From Pandoraea terrigena (GTDB lineage Bacteria; Pseudomonadota; Gammaproteobacteria; Burkholderiales; Burkholderiaceae): 64,000 nucleotides of DNA. Shown piece by piece: positions 1 to 9,257 of the stretch. The notes beneath the pieces are model-generated. The model searched no databases, was not told the DNA's origin, and saw only the letters and a list, made by a program, of their open reading frames with translations. A program made the translations under genes and the position numbers. How positions within the stretch are numbered: position 1 is the first letter of the stretch; the number at the start of each line of letters is the position of its first letter. The stretch is taken from NCBI RefSeq assembly GCF_902459705.1, contig NZ_CABPRU010000001.1, forward strand, positions 124,001-188,000, written 5' to 3'.

Positions 1-2
1 CG

Positions 3-509
3 GCCAGCTATCCCAAGGTCGAAATCCAGGTGATCGGTTTGCCAAGCGTTGCGCTCGCGCCGATGCTGCGCGACGGCACGGTGGACCTCGTCTGCGCGAC
101 GCGGGTTAAAGGCCTGACCGGCGAGTTCTTGCGGCACGAGCCGATGGTGTGGGCAGCCGCCCCGGGCGCGACGGACATTTGGCGAGAACGGCCACTGCCC
201 ATCGCGGTGTTCTTGCCGGGAAGCGTCGCACGCGAGAAGGCTATTCGGAGCCTGGAGCGCGCAAAAATCGCGTATCGAACGTCGTATGAGAGTCCGAGCC
301 TGCTGGGTCTGCTGACGATGGCCCGAGCCGGCCTCGCCATTACCCCGCTGGCGCGATGTGCCGTGCCGTCTGACTTTACGTTGCTCGGGGCGGCCCATGG
401 TCTGCCGGAGATCGGCACGCTTGAGATCGTCCTTGCGCGAAGTGTGACGTCCAACCGCCAGCCCTGCGATTTTCTCGCGGAGCGCATCATCGCTGAACTA
501 AATGCATGA
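3..509 (+). CDS. LysR-type regulator, C-terminal part (cut by window edge)
   Basis: The frame is open from the first bases of the window, so the N-terminal helix-turn-helix lies outside. What is visible is about 168 residues of a LysR substrate-binding domain: a stretch like VEIQVIGLPS, a DLVCATR core strand, and the typical 'LLTMARAGLAITPL' segment of the second effector lobe. It would be a transcription factor binding a small effector in the cytoplasm. The target is unknown. It lies in the accessory stretch before acnB and runs towards a second LysR gene on the opposite strand. The family call is secure, the specificity is not. Confidence 0.75.
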   Translation, partial: ASYPKVEIQVIGLPSVALAPMLRDGTVDLVCATRVKGLTGEFLRHEPMVWAAAPGATDIWRERPLPIAVFLPGSVAREKAIRSLERAKIAYRTSYESPSLLGLLTMARAGLAITPLARCAVPSDFTLLGAAHGLPEIGTLEIVLARSVTSNRQPCDFLAERIIAELNA

Positions 510-893
510 GTGCGCGGGGATGAGCCTCGCCTGACTGCCCAGGCACGCGGACGAGGCCGCTTTGTTCCGTGCACATCTCGGCGCCACTGCCGTTCTCAAG
601 CGCATTCTTTGGAAGATCGCGAGCGACCGACATAAGAAATGTCCTGCGTCTAGTCAGTCGCGAGAATTTTTCGAAGGCCAGAAACTTATGTAGGGCGCGG
701 GGTTAGCTCAACTTTGCGCCGCGTCACGGAGCTGCGGCCTGATGGGCTAGGAGCTACACAGGCGCATTGCCGAAGACAGCCGGGGCGCACTGCATCGGGG
801 ACGACTGCCTGCAGATGGCACGCTTGTCTTGGAATGGTGGCCTCTTGGTCGTCGCGCCTCAAAGCAACTACGTGGCTTGCCCATGCCTGACGT
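510..893. other. Intergenic stretch, no gene recognised
   Basis: About 380 bases separate the two convergent LysR genes. I see no convincing start with a ribosome site, no tRNA and no strong terminator. The stretch may be decayed coding DNA, but no family could be recognised on either strand. Confidence 0.5.
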
Positions 894-1769
894 TCAATCG
901 CCGAAAACCGATGTGAGCACCTCGACGACGACACGCACTCTGGCCGTGCGCGCCAAGTCTTGGTGCAACACCAGCCACGCCTCGTAGGGCTTGGCCCGCC
1001 GGCACTCCGGCCATAGCCGCACCAGCGCGGGATCGCGCAAGGCCAAGTACTCGGGTAACTCGCCGATGGCCAACCCGGCGCGTACGAAGGTCGTGAGCAT
1101 CAGGCTCGAATCCAGTTCGGCAACCACGCGACCGTGCGCCCTGGATTCACCCGCCAGCGTGTCGTCCTGCCGGCCGGTCACACCCTCCTGGTAGAGCGCA
1201 ATGTCGTGGCCCGCAAAGCCCGTTCCGGGTTGTGGTTCACCATGTTTGGCCAGGTAGCCTCGGGTTGCATACAGGCCAACGTCCCAGCAGCCGAGTTGGC
1301 GAACGATCAAGTCCGGTTGCGCCGGCCGAAGGGTTCGTACAGCAATGTCGGCCTCCCGCCGCGCCAGGTCGAGCAGCCGCGTCGTGGTGCTCAGGATGAC
1401 TCGCACCTCAGGATAGCTGGCGCGCAGGCGTTCAATGGCAGGAACCACGAAATCCACCGCCAACGCGTCGGTGGTGGTCACGCGCACCTCACCGGCCACG
1501 CGCGCATCGGCACCTTCGCCGCGGCGCTCGAAGGAGACGGCCATGCGTTCCATGTCCTCGGCCATGCGCAACACCTGCTGGCCGGTGTCGGTCAGCACCA
1601 GGCCGCCTGTGGTGCGCAGGAACAGCCGACTGCCCAGCGCCTGCTCCAACGCTGCCAGACGCCGTCCTACCGTGGTCTGGTCGATGACCAGTTGTTGCGC
1701 CGCGCCGCGCAGGGTGCCCGCACGCTGAATGGCCAGGAATATCCGCACGTCGTTCCAATTCATCGCCAC
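894..1769 (-). CDS. LysR-type transcriptional regulator
   Basis: A 291-residue protein of normal LysR length. The winged helix-turn-helix occupies about residues 1-65 (WNDVRIFLAI..., then RRLAALEQALGSRLF, with the typical TTGGLVLTDTG wing). The effector domain follows from about residue 90. The start, MAMNWNDV, could also be the Met at residue 3. It is divergent from the Bcr/CflA exporter gene with about 130 bases between them, the classic layout for a LysR regulator and its target. A perfect 7-base inverted repeat lies in that gap. Control of the exporter is inference. Confidence 0.85.
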   Translation of the reverse strand: MAMNWNDVRIFLAIQRAGTLRGAAQQLVIDQTTVGRRLAALEQALGSRLFLRTTGGLVLTDTGQQVLRMAEDMERMAVSFERRGEGADARVAGEVRVTTTDALAVDFVVPAIERLRASYPEVRVILSTTTRLLDLARREADIAVRTLRPAQPDLIVRQLGCWDVGLYATRGYLAKHGEPQPGTGFAGHDIALYQEGVTGRQDDTLAGESRAHGRVVAELDSSLMLTTFVRAGLAIGELPEYLALRDPALVRLWPECRRAKPYEAWLVLHQDLARTARVRVVVEVLTSVFGD

Positions 1770-1806
1770 CTCGCCAATACTGCAAATATGCAGTCAAGCG
1801 CTGCAA

Positions 1807-1828
1807 TTTCATGCATTTTCACATGAAA
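1807..1828. promoter_or_regulatory. Candidate LysR operator between regulator and exporter
   Basis: The sequence shows TTTCATG, eight spacer bases, then CATGAAA: a perfect inverted repeat with 7-base arms. It lies in the shared promoter region of the divergent LysR and MFS genes. A second, weaker symmetric element (TGCA, 4 bases, TGCA) lies nearby at about 1790. Position and symmetry suggest a regulator site; binding is not shown. Confidence 0.5.
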
Positions 1829-1902
1829 GATACCTCCGTAGCATGGCGTCTATCGCTTTCGGACCTTTGACGAGCAGCCCGCCCGGTTGCCCTGGATATG
1901 TC

Positions 1903-3075
1903 ATGCCTCAATTACCCTTCATCCTGACCGTCGCCATGCTGAGTGCCTTCGGGCTAATTGCTTCGGACGTTTATCTGCCCGCCATGCCAAGCATGGCCAC
2001 GGAGTTCGGCGTCGCCGACTGGCAGATGCCGCAGACAATCTCGTTTTACCTACTGGCACTAGCAATTGCCCAGTTGGGCTACGGGCCACTGTCGGACCGC
2101 TATGGCCGCAAGCCCGTAGTGCTGGCCGGCGTCGCCCTTTACATCGTCGGCTCGGTGGGCTGTGCGACCTCTGCCACCTACGACGGGTTCCTGGCGTGGC
2201 GCATGCTGGAAGCCGTCGGCGCGGCTGCAGGTCTTGTTGTTGGCCGCGCCTTGATTGCGGACACCTGCGACAAGCGCACCTCAGCGAAAGCCTACGCAGT
2301 GATCTACCCGCTGGTTTCGCTGTCTCCAGCTCTGGCACCGGCCATAGGCGGACACTTGGCAGCGGCCTTCGGCTGGCGGTCTGATTTCTTGTTCGTCGCC
2401 GCGTTCGGCGTGACTGCATTGATGATGGTGATGGCGCTGCTACCGGAAACGCTACCCGTTGCGGCCCGCACTCGGACCTCTCCCTTTGCTGGTTTCAATC
2501 ATGTTCTGCGCGACTGGACTTTTCTTCGCTACACATTGGTTGTCTGCACGATTTATTGCGCTTGGTTCGTCTACTTGACCCAATCGCCGTTCCTGTTCGC
2601 GCGGCAGGGCCTGAGTGAAGAACAGAGCGGCTGGCTGTACCTGCCGCTGACGGCCGGGATCATCGGCGCCAACCTGCTGACCAAGCGACTGCTCGACCGC
2701 TGGCCCTACGACCGCATCGTCGCTGCCGGTATTGCCTGCTTCGTTTTCGGCGGCTTAGCCTTCCTGGCTGTGGTGTCACTGGGACTGCAGGGCGCCGCGG
2801 CCGTGGTATTGCCGATGTGCCTGGTCAGTTTTGCGAATGGTTCGTCGCTGTCGCTGGCAGTCTCGGGCGCCGTCGGCAGCGAGCACGGATATGCGGCCAC
2901 TGCGTCGGGGCTGGTCGGGTTCTGCCAGATCGGCAGCGCAGCGCTGGTGGCGATGGGTGTGAGCGCGGCCTTCGGCACCAGCTTTGGCGTGCTGAGCGGC
3001 GCGGTGCTGGTGCTCGGCCTGATCGCGCTGTCTACTTGTCTGCCGCGCCCCGAACGCCGGACGAGCGAGGTTTGA
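1903..3075 (+). CDS. Bcr/CflA-family multidrug efflux MFS transporter
   Basis: An inner-membrane drug:H+ antiporter of about 390 residues with 12 predicted membrane helices. The start was set at the ATG giving MPQLPFILTV, because the family begins right before helix 1; upstream in-frame starts would add about 58 non-family residues and overlap the operator. Family marks are 'SDVYLPAMPSM' in helix 1, the loop 2-3 motif GPLSDRYGRKPV, and the antiporter-like region around 'SPALAPAIGGHLA'. Members export chloramphenicol, bicyclomycin or sulfonamides; the substrate here is unknown. Likely controlled by the divergent LysR. Confidence 0.85.
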   Translation: MPQLPFILTVAMLSAFGLIASDVYLPAMPSMATEFGVADWQMPQTISFYLLALAIAQLGYGPLSDRYGRKPVVLAGVALYIVGSVGCATSATYDGFLAWRMLEAVGAAAGLVVGRALIADTCDKRTSAKAYAVIYPLVSLSPALAPAIGGHLAAAFGWRSDFLFVAAFGVTALMMVMALLPETLPVAARTRTSPFAGFNHVLRDWTFLRYTLVVCTIYCAWFVYLTQSPFLFARQGLSEEQSGWLYLPLTAGIIGANLLTKRLLDRWPYDRIVAAGIACFVFGGLAFLAVVSLGLQGAAAVVLPMCLVSFANGSSLSLAVSGAVGSEHGYAATASGLVGFCQIGSAALVAMGVSAAFGTSFGVLSGAVLVLGLIALSTCLPRPERRTSEV

Positions 3076-3081
3076 GTACCA

Positions 3082-3244
3082 TCAGGCACGCCTCGTGAAT
3101 CCTGGATCCCCCGTCATGAACGCTTCCAGCATGTGTGGAATCAGCGTCGCGGCATCGACCACCTCGCCGTAAGTCTGCGCATGCAGCGCCGCATAGCGGT
3201 CGAGGTCGGCCGTCGGCGGACTTAGTGGGTTTGCGCTTAGCCAT
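3082..3244 (-). pseudogene. Remnant of a DUF2274 gene (Tn4371-type ICE conjugation region)
   Basis: One minus-strand frame ending at 3082 reads ADLDRYAALHAQTYGEVVDA followed by 'TLIPHMLEAFMTGDPGFTRRA' and a stop. This is the conserved C-terminal part of DUF2274 proteins, which usually follow trbI in the conjugation operon of Tn4371-like elements. The only nearby ATG (3244, MAKRKPTKS) is in another frame; the distance of 163 bases is not a multiple of three. The 5' part is therefore deleted or frameshifted and the gene is dead. No other transfer gene remains in the window. Family assignment is from recall of the motif. Confidence 0.6.
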
Positions 3245-3421
3245 GATGACTCCTCGGAAAGACCCGGATTCCAAGGGCCGGATAGGCGTCAGGCGGTCGG
3301 AAGTCAGGTCGGGTTTCGGAAAGCACTGGCATATGTTGAACTCGCCCAAGCTATTGATAAACCTGCTGTATCGGGCCGTGGCGTAGTCCAGCGAATTTCG
3401 GTGCTGGAGTCATCGTGAAAT

Positions 3422-3460
3422 AAAAAATGGCGCCGCGACCTTTCGGTTCGCGGCGCCATT
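3422..3460 (-). terminator. Rho-independent terminator of acnB
   Basis: Read on the minus strand, a 15-pair GC-rich stem (arms 3445-3460 and 3426-3440, one bulged base) with a 4-base loop is followed by six T residues (the A run at 3422-3427). It stands about 55 bases beyond the acnB stop. Confidence 0.9.
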
Positions 3461-3474
3461 GCGCAGTGGTTCCC

Positions 3475-3505
3475 GCATTACGGCACAAGCAACGTGCCGT
3501 AATGC
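3475..3505 (-). repeat. Perfect 12-base-pair hairpin in the acnB 3' UTR
   Basis: GCATTACGGCAC, seven bases, then GTGCCGTAATGC forms a perfect stem-loop between the acnB stop and its terminator. It has no T run, so it is more likely an mRNA-stabilising or processing hairpin than a terminator. Confidence 0.8.
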
Positions 3506-3515
3506 ATCAGCACCG

Positions 3516-6101
3516 TTACATCTGCACCGTGTCGGCAACTTCCTTGAAGTCTTCGATCTGATCGAAGTTCATGTACTTGTAGATCTTGTCGCCGTCGGTG
3601 GCGAGCACGCCCATGTCGGCCATGTACTCTTCCTTGCTCGGGATCTTGCCCAGACGCGAGCAGATCGCCGCCAGTTCCGCCGAGCCGAGATACACGTTCG
3701 TGTTCTTGCCCAGACGGTTCGGGAAGTTGCGGGTCGACGTCGACATGACCGTTGCGCCTTCGCGCACTTGTGCCTGGTTACCCATGCACAGCGAACAACC
3801 CGGCATTTCCGTACGCGCACCCGCCGTACCGAACACGCCGTAGTGACCTTCTTCGGTCAACTGCTTCTGGTCCATCTTCGTCGGCGGCGCGACCCACAGC
3901 TTGACCGGAATGTCGCGCTTGCCTTCGAGCAGCTTGGACGCCGCACGGAAGTGACCAATGTTGGTCATGCACGAACCGATGAACACTTCGTCGATCTTCG
4001 CACCGGCCACGTCCGACAGCGTCTTCACATCGTCCGGATCGTTCGGGCAGGCCACGATCGGCTCGTGGATGTCGGCCAGATCGATCTCGATGACCGCGGC
4101 GTACTCGGCGTCGGCATCCGGCGAGAGCAGTTGCGGATCGGCCAGCCACTGTTCCATGGCTTCGATGCGGCGTTGCAGGCTGCGCGGGTCCTGGTAGCCC
4201 TGCGCAATCATCCACTTCAGCAGCGTGACGTTGCTGTTGAGGTACTCGATGATCGGTTCCTTGTTCAGGTGCACCGTGCAACCGGCGGCCGAACGCTCGG
4301 CAGAGGCATCCGAGAGTTCGAACGCTTGCTCGACCTTCAGATCGGGCAGGCCTTCGATTTCAAGGACGCGCCCGGAGAAGATGTTCTTCTTGCCCTGCTT
4401 GGCCACCGTCAGCATGCCTTGCTTGATGGCGTACAGCGGAATCGCGTTGACGAGATCGCGCAGCGTGACGCCCGGCTGCATCTTGCCCTTGAAGCGCACC
4501 AGCACCGATTCCGGCATGTCCAGCGGCATCGTGCCGGTGGCGGCGGCGAACGCCACCAGTCCCGAACCTGCCGGGAAGCTGATGCCGATCGGGAAGCGCG
4601 TGTGCGAATCGCCGCCCGTACCGACGGTGTCGGGCAGCAGCATGCGGTTGAGCCACGAGTGAATCACGCCGTCGCCCGGACGCAGCGCAATGCCGCCGCG
4701 CGTGCTGATGAAGTTCGGCAGGGTCTGGTGCGTCTTCACGTCCACCGGCTTCGGATACGCCGCGGTGTGGCAGAACGACTGCATGACGAGATCGGCCGAG
4801 AAGCCGAGGCATGCCAGATCCTTGAGTTCGTCACGGGTCATCGGGCCGGTGGTGTCCTGCGAGCCGACCGAAGTCATCTTCGGTTCGCAATACGTGCCCG
4901 GACGGATACCCTGACCTTCAGGCAGGCCGCAGGCGCGTCCGACCATCTTTTGCGCCAGCGAGAAGCCGCGACCGTTGTCGACCGGTTGCTGCGGCAGACG
5001 GAACAGGGTCGACGCGGGCAGGCCCAGCGCTTCACGCGCCTTGGCCGTGAGGCCGCGGCCGATGATCAGCGGAATACGGCCACCAGCGCGCACTTCGTCG
5101 AAGAGCACGTCGGACTTGACCTGGAATTCGGCGATCACTTCGCCGTTCTTGAGGGCCTTGCCCTCGTACGGGCGCAGTTCGACCACATCGCCCATTTCCA
5201 TCTTCGACACGTCCAGCTCGATCGGCAGTGCGCCGGCGTCTTCCATCGTGTTGTAGAAGATCGGGGCGATCTTGCTGCCCAGGCACACGCCGCCGAAGCG
5301 CTTGTTCGGGATGAAGGGGATGTCTTCGCCCGTGAACCACAGCACCGAGTTGGTGGCCGACTTGCGCGAAGAGCCGGTGCCGACCACGTCACCCACATAC
5401 GCGACGAGATGGCCCTTTTCCTTGAGCGATTCGATGAACTTGATAGGGCCGCGCTTGCCGTCTTCTTCCGGGGTAATGCCGGGGCGTGCGTTCTTGAGCA
5501 TCGCCAGCGCGTGCATCGGAATATCCGGGCGGGTGGTGGCGTCCGGTGCCGGCGACAGGTCGTCGGTGTTGGTTTCGCCCGTTACCTTGAAGACCGTAAT
5601 GGTCAGGCTCTGCGGCACTTCCGGACGGCTGGTGAACCATTCGGCGTCGGCCCAGCTTTGCAGCACGGCGCGGGCGTTGGCATTGCCCTTGTCGGCCAGT
5701 TCCTTGACGTCATGGAACTGATCGAACATCAGGAGGGTTTTCTTGAGGGCGTCGGCGGCGACGGTGCCAACCTCGGCGTCGGACAGCAGCTCGATGAGCG
5801 GCTGGATGTTGTAGCCGCCCAGCATGGTGCCGAGCAGTTCGGTGGCACGGGCACGCGAGATGAGCGTGCACGCCGTCTCACCCTTGGCAACGGCGGCGAG
5901 GAAACCGGCCTTCACGCGCGCGGCTTCGTCCACCCCGGCCGGAACACGGTTCGTGATGAGGTCGAGCAGGGTTTGCGCTTCACCCGCCGGCGGATTGGTC
6001 AGCAGCTCGACCAGTTCAGCGGTCTGCTGTGCCGTCAGCGGCAGGGGCGGAATACCAAGCGCGGCGCGGGCGGCCACGTGAACACGATAGTTTTCGAGCA
6101 T
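3516..6101 (-). CDS. acnB: Aconitate hydratase B / 2-methylisocitrate dehydratase
   Basis: An 861-residue cytoplasmic [4Fe-4S] enzyme converting citrate to isocitrate in the TCA cycle; the B type also acts in the methylcitrate route. It begins [15 protein letters not shown], the usual AcnB start, followed by the HEAT-like domain specific to AcnB, the swivel domain with '[16 protein letters not shown]', and the catalytic core. The cluster cysteines are visible in the segments [11 protein letters not shown] and GCSLCMGNQ near the C-terminus. Full length, no defect. It is transcribed alone, ends in a hairpin plus terminator, and has a palindromic operator upstream that recurs before glcB, implying common control of TCA and glyoxylate genes. 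Confidence 0.97.
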   Translation of the reverse strand: MLENYRVHVAARAALGIPPLPLTAQQTAELVELLTNPPAGEAQTLLDLITNRVPAGVDEAARVKAGFLAAVAKGETACTLISRARATELLGTMLGGYNIQPLIELLSDAEVGTVAADALKKTLLMFDQFHDVKELADKGNANARAVLQSWADAEWFTSRPEVPQSLTITVFKVTGETNTDDLSPAPDATTRPDIPMHALAMLKNARPGITPEEDGKRGPIKFIESLKEKGHLVAYVGDVVGTGSSRKSATNSVLWFTGEDIPFIPNKRFGGVCLGSKIAPIFYNTMEDAGALPIELDVSKMEMGDVVELRPYEGKALKNGEVIAEFQVKSDVLFDEVRAGGRIPLIIGRGLTAKAREALGLPASTLFRLPQQPVDNGRGFSLAQKMVGRACGLPEGQGIRPGTYCEPKMTSVGSQDTTGPMTRDELKDLACLGFSADLVMQSFCHTAAYPKPVDVKTHQTLPNFISTRGGIALRPGDGVIHSWLNRMLLPDTVGTGGDSHTRFPIGISFPAGSGLVAFAAATGTMPLDMPESVLVRFKGKMQPGVTLRDLVNAIPLYAIKQGMLTVAKQGKKNIFSGRVLEIEGLPDLKVEQAFELSDASAERSAAGCTVHLNKEPIIEYLNSNVTLLKWMIAQGYQDPRSLQRRIEAMEQWLADPQLLSPDADAEYAAVIEIDLADIHEPIVACPNDPDDVKTLSDVAGAKIDEVFIGSCMTNIGHFRAASKLLEGKRDIPVKLWVAPPTKMDQKQLTEEGHYGVFGTAGARTEMPGCSLCMGNQAQVREGATVMSTSTRNFPNRLGKNTNVYLGSAELAAICSRLGKIPSKEEYMADMGVLATDGDKIYKYMNFDQIEDFKEVADTVQM

Positions 6102-6185
6102 GAGAAGACCTGCTGATTCTGCGTTTCGGGGGGAGGGGTTCAGCCCTCCGAGGCTTTTTCCAAGACTGCGTTTGCCGTGATTTTA

Positions 6186-6238
6186 GTCCTTATGTCCAAT
6201 AAGATCAAACGTCTTATGTCTTATGTCTTATATAAGAC
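6186..6238. promoter_or_regulatory. Palindromic operator GTCTTATATAAGAC with repeated half-sites before acnB
   Basis: The 14-base perfect palindrome GTCTTATATAAGAC is at 6225-6238. Two further GTCTTAT half-sites precede it at 6211 and 6218 in 7-base steps, and a degenerate copy (GTCCTTAT...ATAAGATC) lies at 6186-6206. The same 14-mer stands before glcB at 61369-61382. The GT...AC symmetry is of GntR type; the regulator is not in the window. Confidence 0.75.
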
Positions 6239-6403
6239 TTGGCGGTGTTGCGTGATTGAGCGATTCAATTGCGGCCTTGGCGCGGCGTCCGGCTTCGCTA
6301 TCTTTTTTCAGCGGCGATCAACGTTGATTCCTTGGCGCTTTGATCTGCGCGATGCAATCAGTGCGGTAACCGCTAGAATTACGGTTTTAGCCCGGATACG
6401 TCC

Positions 6404-7741
6404 ATGTCTTTTGCCTCGCTTGGCCTGATCGATCCGTTGCTGCGTAATGTGCAGGACCTCAATTACCAGACACCTACGCCGGTGCAGGCCAAGGCGATTC
6501 CGGCGGTGCTCAGTGGCAAGGACGTCATGGCCGCGGCACAGACCGGCACGGGCAAAACGGCGGGTTTTGCGCTACCGCTGTTGCAACGGCTGGTGCAGCA
6601 CGGCCCGGCGGTGTCGAGCAACCGGGCGCGTGTTCTGGTGCTGGTGCCTACGCGTGAACTGGCTGAACAAGTGCTGCAAAGCTTTATTGCTTACGGTAAA
6701 GGCCTGGACTTGCGATTTCTGGCCGCCTACGGCGGCGTGAGCCTCAACCCGCAGATGATGAAGCTGCGCAAAGGCGTGGATGTGCTCGTCGCCACGCCGG
6801 GCCGTTTGCTGGATCTCAATCGCCAGAACGCAGTGCAGTTTGACCAAGTCGAAACGCTGGTCCTGGATGAAGCCGACCGCATGCTGGATCTGGGCTTTGC
6901 GCGCGAACTCAACGCCGTCTTTGCTGCCTTGCCCGCCCAGCGCCAGACCCTGCTGTTCTCCGCCACGTTTACCGATGACATCCGCGCCATGGCGGCGAGC
7001 CTTCTGCGCGGTCCGGTCGATATCAGCGTCAGCCCGCCCAATACCACGGCAAGCAGGATCAAGCAGTGGGTGGTGCCGGTGGATAAAAAGAACAAGCCCG
7101 ACCTCTTCATGCACCTTTTGGCTGAGAACCACTGGGAGCACGCGCTGGTATTCGTCAAAACGCGCAAAGGCGTGGATTACCTGGCGGCCGTGCTGGATGA
7201 AGCGGGTTATGCGGTCGACACCATCCACGGCGACAAACCGCAACCCGCGCGCCTGCGCGCGCTGGAGCGATTCAAGACGGGCGAAGTCCATATGCTGGTT
7301 GCCACCGATGTGGCAGCGCGCGGGCTGGATATCGAGGACCTGCCGCTGGTGATCAACGTTGATCTACCGATCGTCGCGCAAGACTATGTGCACCGTATTG
7401 GCCGTACCGGCCGCGCGGGCGCCAGCGGCGTGGCGGTGTCCCTCGTGTGTGCTGACGAAGCGCCCCAATTGGCGGCGATTGAAGCGCTGATCGGGCAAAC
7501 GCTGCCCCGTGAAGAAGCGCCGGGTTTTGAGGCCGAACATCGCGTGCCGCAAACCAGCGCGACGGGCCAGATCATCAAGAAGCCCAAAAAACCAAAGAAG
7601 CCCAAGGTGCCGCGGGCGGCGTCGAGCGCCATGCCGGTGCCCAGCAAAAAGCCGCGTGGCAAGCCCGCCGGCATGTCAGTTGGGGGCTCGCGCAAGCCAT
7701 CTGCCAAACGCACGGGTGGCCGTGGCAAACGCCAGTCCTGA
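6404..7741 (+). CDS. rhlE: DEAD-box ATP-dependent RNA helicase, RhlE type
   Basis: A 445-residue cytoplasmic RNA helicase used in ribosome assembly and RNA turnover. All motifs are present in order: the Q motif (YQTPTPVQAKAI), Walker A AAQTGTGKT, PTRELAEQ, TPGRLLD, DEAD, SAT, then in the second RecA domain VATDVAARGLD and HRIGRTGRAG. The tail after about residue 380 is rich in Lys, Pro and Arg (runs such as KKPKKPKKPK), as in RhlE proteins, and probably binds RNA. The start MSFASLGL matches the family. It is divergent from acnB with a 300-base gap that carries the acnB operator. Confidence 0.92.
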   Translation: MSFASLGLIDPLLRNVQDLNYQTPTPVQAKAIPAVLSGKDVMAAAQTGTGKTAGFALPLLQRLVQHGPAVSSNRARVLVLVPTRELAEQVLQSFIAYGKGLDLRFLAAYGGVSLNPQMMKLRKGVDVLVATPGRLLDLNRQNAVQFDQVETLVLDEADRMLDLGFARELNAVFAALPAQRQTLLFSATFTDDIRAMAASLLRGPVDISVSPPNTTASRIKQWVVPVDKKNKPDLFMHLLAENHWEHALVFVKTRKGVDYLAAVLDEAGYAVDTIHGDKPQPARLRALERFKTGEVHMLVATDVAARGLDIEDLPLVINVDLPIVAQDYVHRIGRTGRAGASGVAVSLVCADEAPQLAAIEALIGQTLPREEAPGFEAEHRVPQTSATGQIIKKPKKPKKPKVPRAASSAMPVPSKKPRGKPAGMSVGGSRKPSAKRTGGRGKRQS

Positions 7742-7812
7742 TCGGTGAGGATGCGTAACGGGAGCCCTGGAACAGGCGGGAGGTTTGTAGCACGCTGGCA
7801 GGCAGCGGTCGC

Positions 7813-8463
7813 TTATTTCGTCGAGACCACGTTCGGACGCAAGACCTCCCGAATCTCGACCCCGTCGCGGACAATCGTTCCGTCGTGTTCCAGTTGCGCC
7901 AGCGTGCGATACAGGGTTTCATGGGCGATCCCGAGCGTGGCGGCCCATTGCATGAGCGTTCCGGGCGGCTTGAACCGTCCGTGATCGTCGCACTCCAGCC
8001 GCAGACAATGCAACACACGCTCGCGCGGCGAGCGAAGTGTCAGGCGTTCCGCCCGGGCACGGCTGCGCACGAGTTGCCGCGATAGCAGCCGTATCCAGTC
8101 GATCGCAAACCGCGAGTCGCGTTGTAAACACGCCAGCAAAGTCTTCGCAGGAAACGCCAGCAATGCGCTCGTGCTCCCGCTAAATGCATCGCAGTGATAG
8201 TGGGCGTTGAAAAGGCTCGCTTCGGCCAGGAAGTCTCCAGGCCCAGCAGTCTGCAACGTGATGGATTCGCCGTTCGCTTCGTCGCGTCGTAACAGCACCT
8301 GCCCCGTCTGAATCTGATACACCGACTCGACGCGCTGTCCTCGCTTGAACACGTAAGTGTTCGCCTCGTACCGACACAACCGGGCCGATTCGCGCAGCGC
8401 GTCCGGCCACGTCGGCGGGCACCATTCCGGTCCGGTAGCGAGGGCATCGGAGAGATCGGTCAT
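7813..8463 (-). CDS. Crp/Fnr-family transcriptional regulator
   Basis: A 216-residue protein with an N-terminal cyclic-nucleotide-binding-like beta-roll (about residues 25-130, containing 'FKRGQRVESVYQIQTGQVLL' and 'GPGDFLAEASLF') and a C-terminal winged helix (about 145-210, HETLYRTLAQLEHDGTIV). I see no N-terminal cysteine set as in Fnr and no complete cAMP pocket, so the signal is unknown. It lies 24 bases downstream of the His-rich secreted protein gene on the same strand and is likely co-transcribed with it. A damaged copy of its 3' end lies at 10582-10636. Confidence 0.85.
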   Translation of the reverse strand: MTDLSDALATGPEWCPPTWPDALRESARLCRYEANTYVFKRGQRVESVYQIQTGQVLLRRDEANGESITLQTAGPGDFLAEASLFNAHYHCDAFSGSTSALLAFPAKTLLACLQRDSRFAIDWIRLLSRQLVRSRARAERLTLRSPRERVLHCLRLECDDHGRFKPPGTLMQWAATLGIAHETLYRTLAQLEHDGTIVRDGVEIREVLRPNVVSTK

Positions 8464-8487
8464 GAGTCCCCCGGCCGTATGCGTGAC

Positions 8488-9036
8488 TTACTTCGCCGTT
8501 GAAGCATCCATCGCATGATGGTGAATCATGCCGGGATCGTGTCCCGCCATGGCATCGTGTCCATGATCGGACAACTGCGCGTCGAACCATTTGTGCAGCG
8601 CGTCGACAAGACGTGGCCCGTTCGCCCGATAGACGATCTCACCGCCATTACGCAGGTCGCGATAGCTGACCTTGAGTTCGCCCGGCTGCGCCGCTCGCAA
8701 CGCCGACAGGCCTGGCATGTCGCTGCCGTGAATGGTCTCCGGCGCGCCGAAATCCCCCGCTGCGAAGTTTCGGGCAATGACGGTCATGTGCTCGCGGATC
8801 AGCGCGACCTGCTTCGGGTCGTGGCGCTTCGTGACGACCTGCTGAACGCCACCCGTGGCCGTCTTCGTGAAGATGTGGGTCGTGGCGGCCAGGGAGAACG
8901 GCATCACCTCGGCCCCGTGTTGCGCCACCGCCGTCTGGCGCGCGGTCACGTCTGCGAAGGCGGCCGATGAGAAAACGACCGCCCCGAGCATAACGGCGGT
9001 CGTGGCCCGGGCGAACGATACTGAAGGGCGTTTCAT
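8488..9036 (-). CDS. Secreted His-rich protein of unknown function
   Basis: About 182 residues from the ATG at 9036, chosen over an upstream in-frame ATG because GGAG stands 8 bases before it. Residues 1-27 form a signal peptide (cut near AAFA|DVTARQ). The mature part has 'HGAEVMPFSLAATTHIFTKT' and ends with a His/Asp/Met-rich tail (HGHDAMAGHDPGMIHHH) that could bind copper or another metal. I recall related proteins misannotated as aspartate carbamoyltransferase; no ATCase motif is present. Co-directional with the Crp-like gene, so the pair may sense and handle the same signal. Function unknown. Confidence 0.75.
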   Translation of the reverse strand: MKRPSVSFARATTAVMLGAVVFSSAAFADVTARQTAVAQHGAEVMPFSLAATTHIFTKTATGGVQQVVTKRHDPKQVALIREHMTVIARNFAAGDFGAPETIHGSDMPGLSALRAAQPGELKVSYRDLRNGGEIVYRANGPRLVDALHKWFDAQLSDHGHDAMAGHDPGMIHHHAMDASTAK

Positions 9037-9170
9037 GGATAACTCCAATCGAAAGAGCACTCGAAGTCTACCGTCGACATGCCACTCTGGATATGACTGA
9101 AATCATACGCCGCATCTTGCGGCTCGACCCGGCAATTGCAGTACAGGGCCCGTGAAAGGTCGGCTCGCCG

Positions 9171-9257
9171 TCACGATGGCGCGCGGGCTCGCGCCACCAG
9201 AGGCTCCACCATTCTCTGCGCTTCTCTTGGCGCCAGTATGGACAGGAAATCGGCCGA
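9171..9257 (-). pseudogene. 3'-end fragment of a LysR gene
   Basis: Directly after the methyltransferase stop, and in the same frame, the minus strand reads ...APREAQRMVEPLVARARAPS and a stop. This matches the C-terminus of the LysR gene at 10637-11545 (16 of the last 20 residues), and about 53 bases align with roughly 87% identity by eye. No upstream LysR sequence is present, so only the tail of a paralogue remains. Confidence 0.8.

Noticed and set aside
3459-6116. 885-residue open frame opposite acnB
   Set aside because: Antisense shadow of a complete acnB; His/Arg-rich and without any family motif.
8488-9036. Aspartate carbamoyltransferase label for the His-rich secreted protein
   Set aside because: It has a signal peptide and none of the carbamoyl-phosphate or aspartate binding motifs; the label seems to be a database error.
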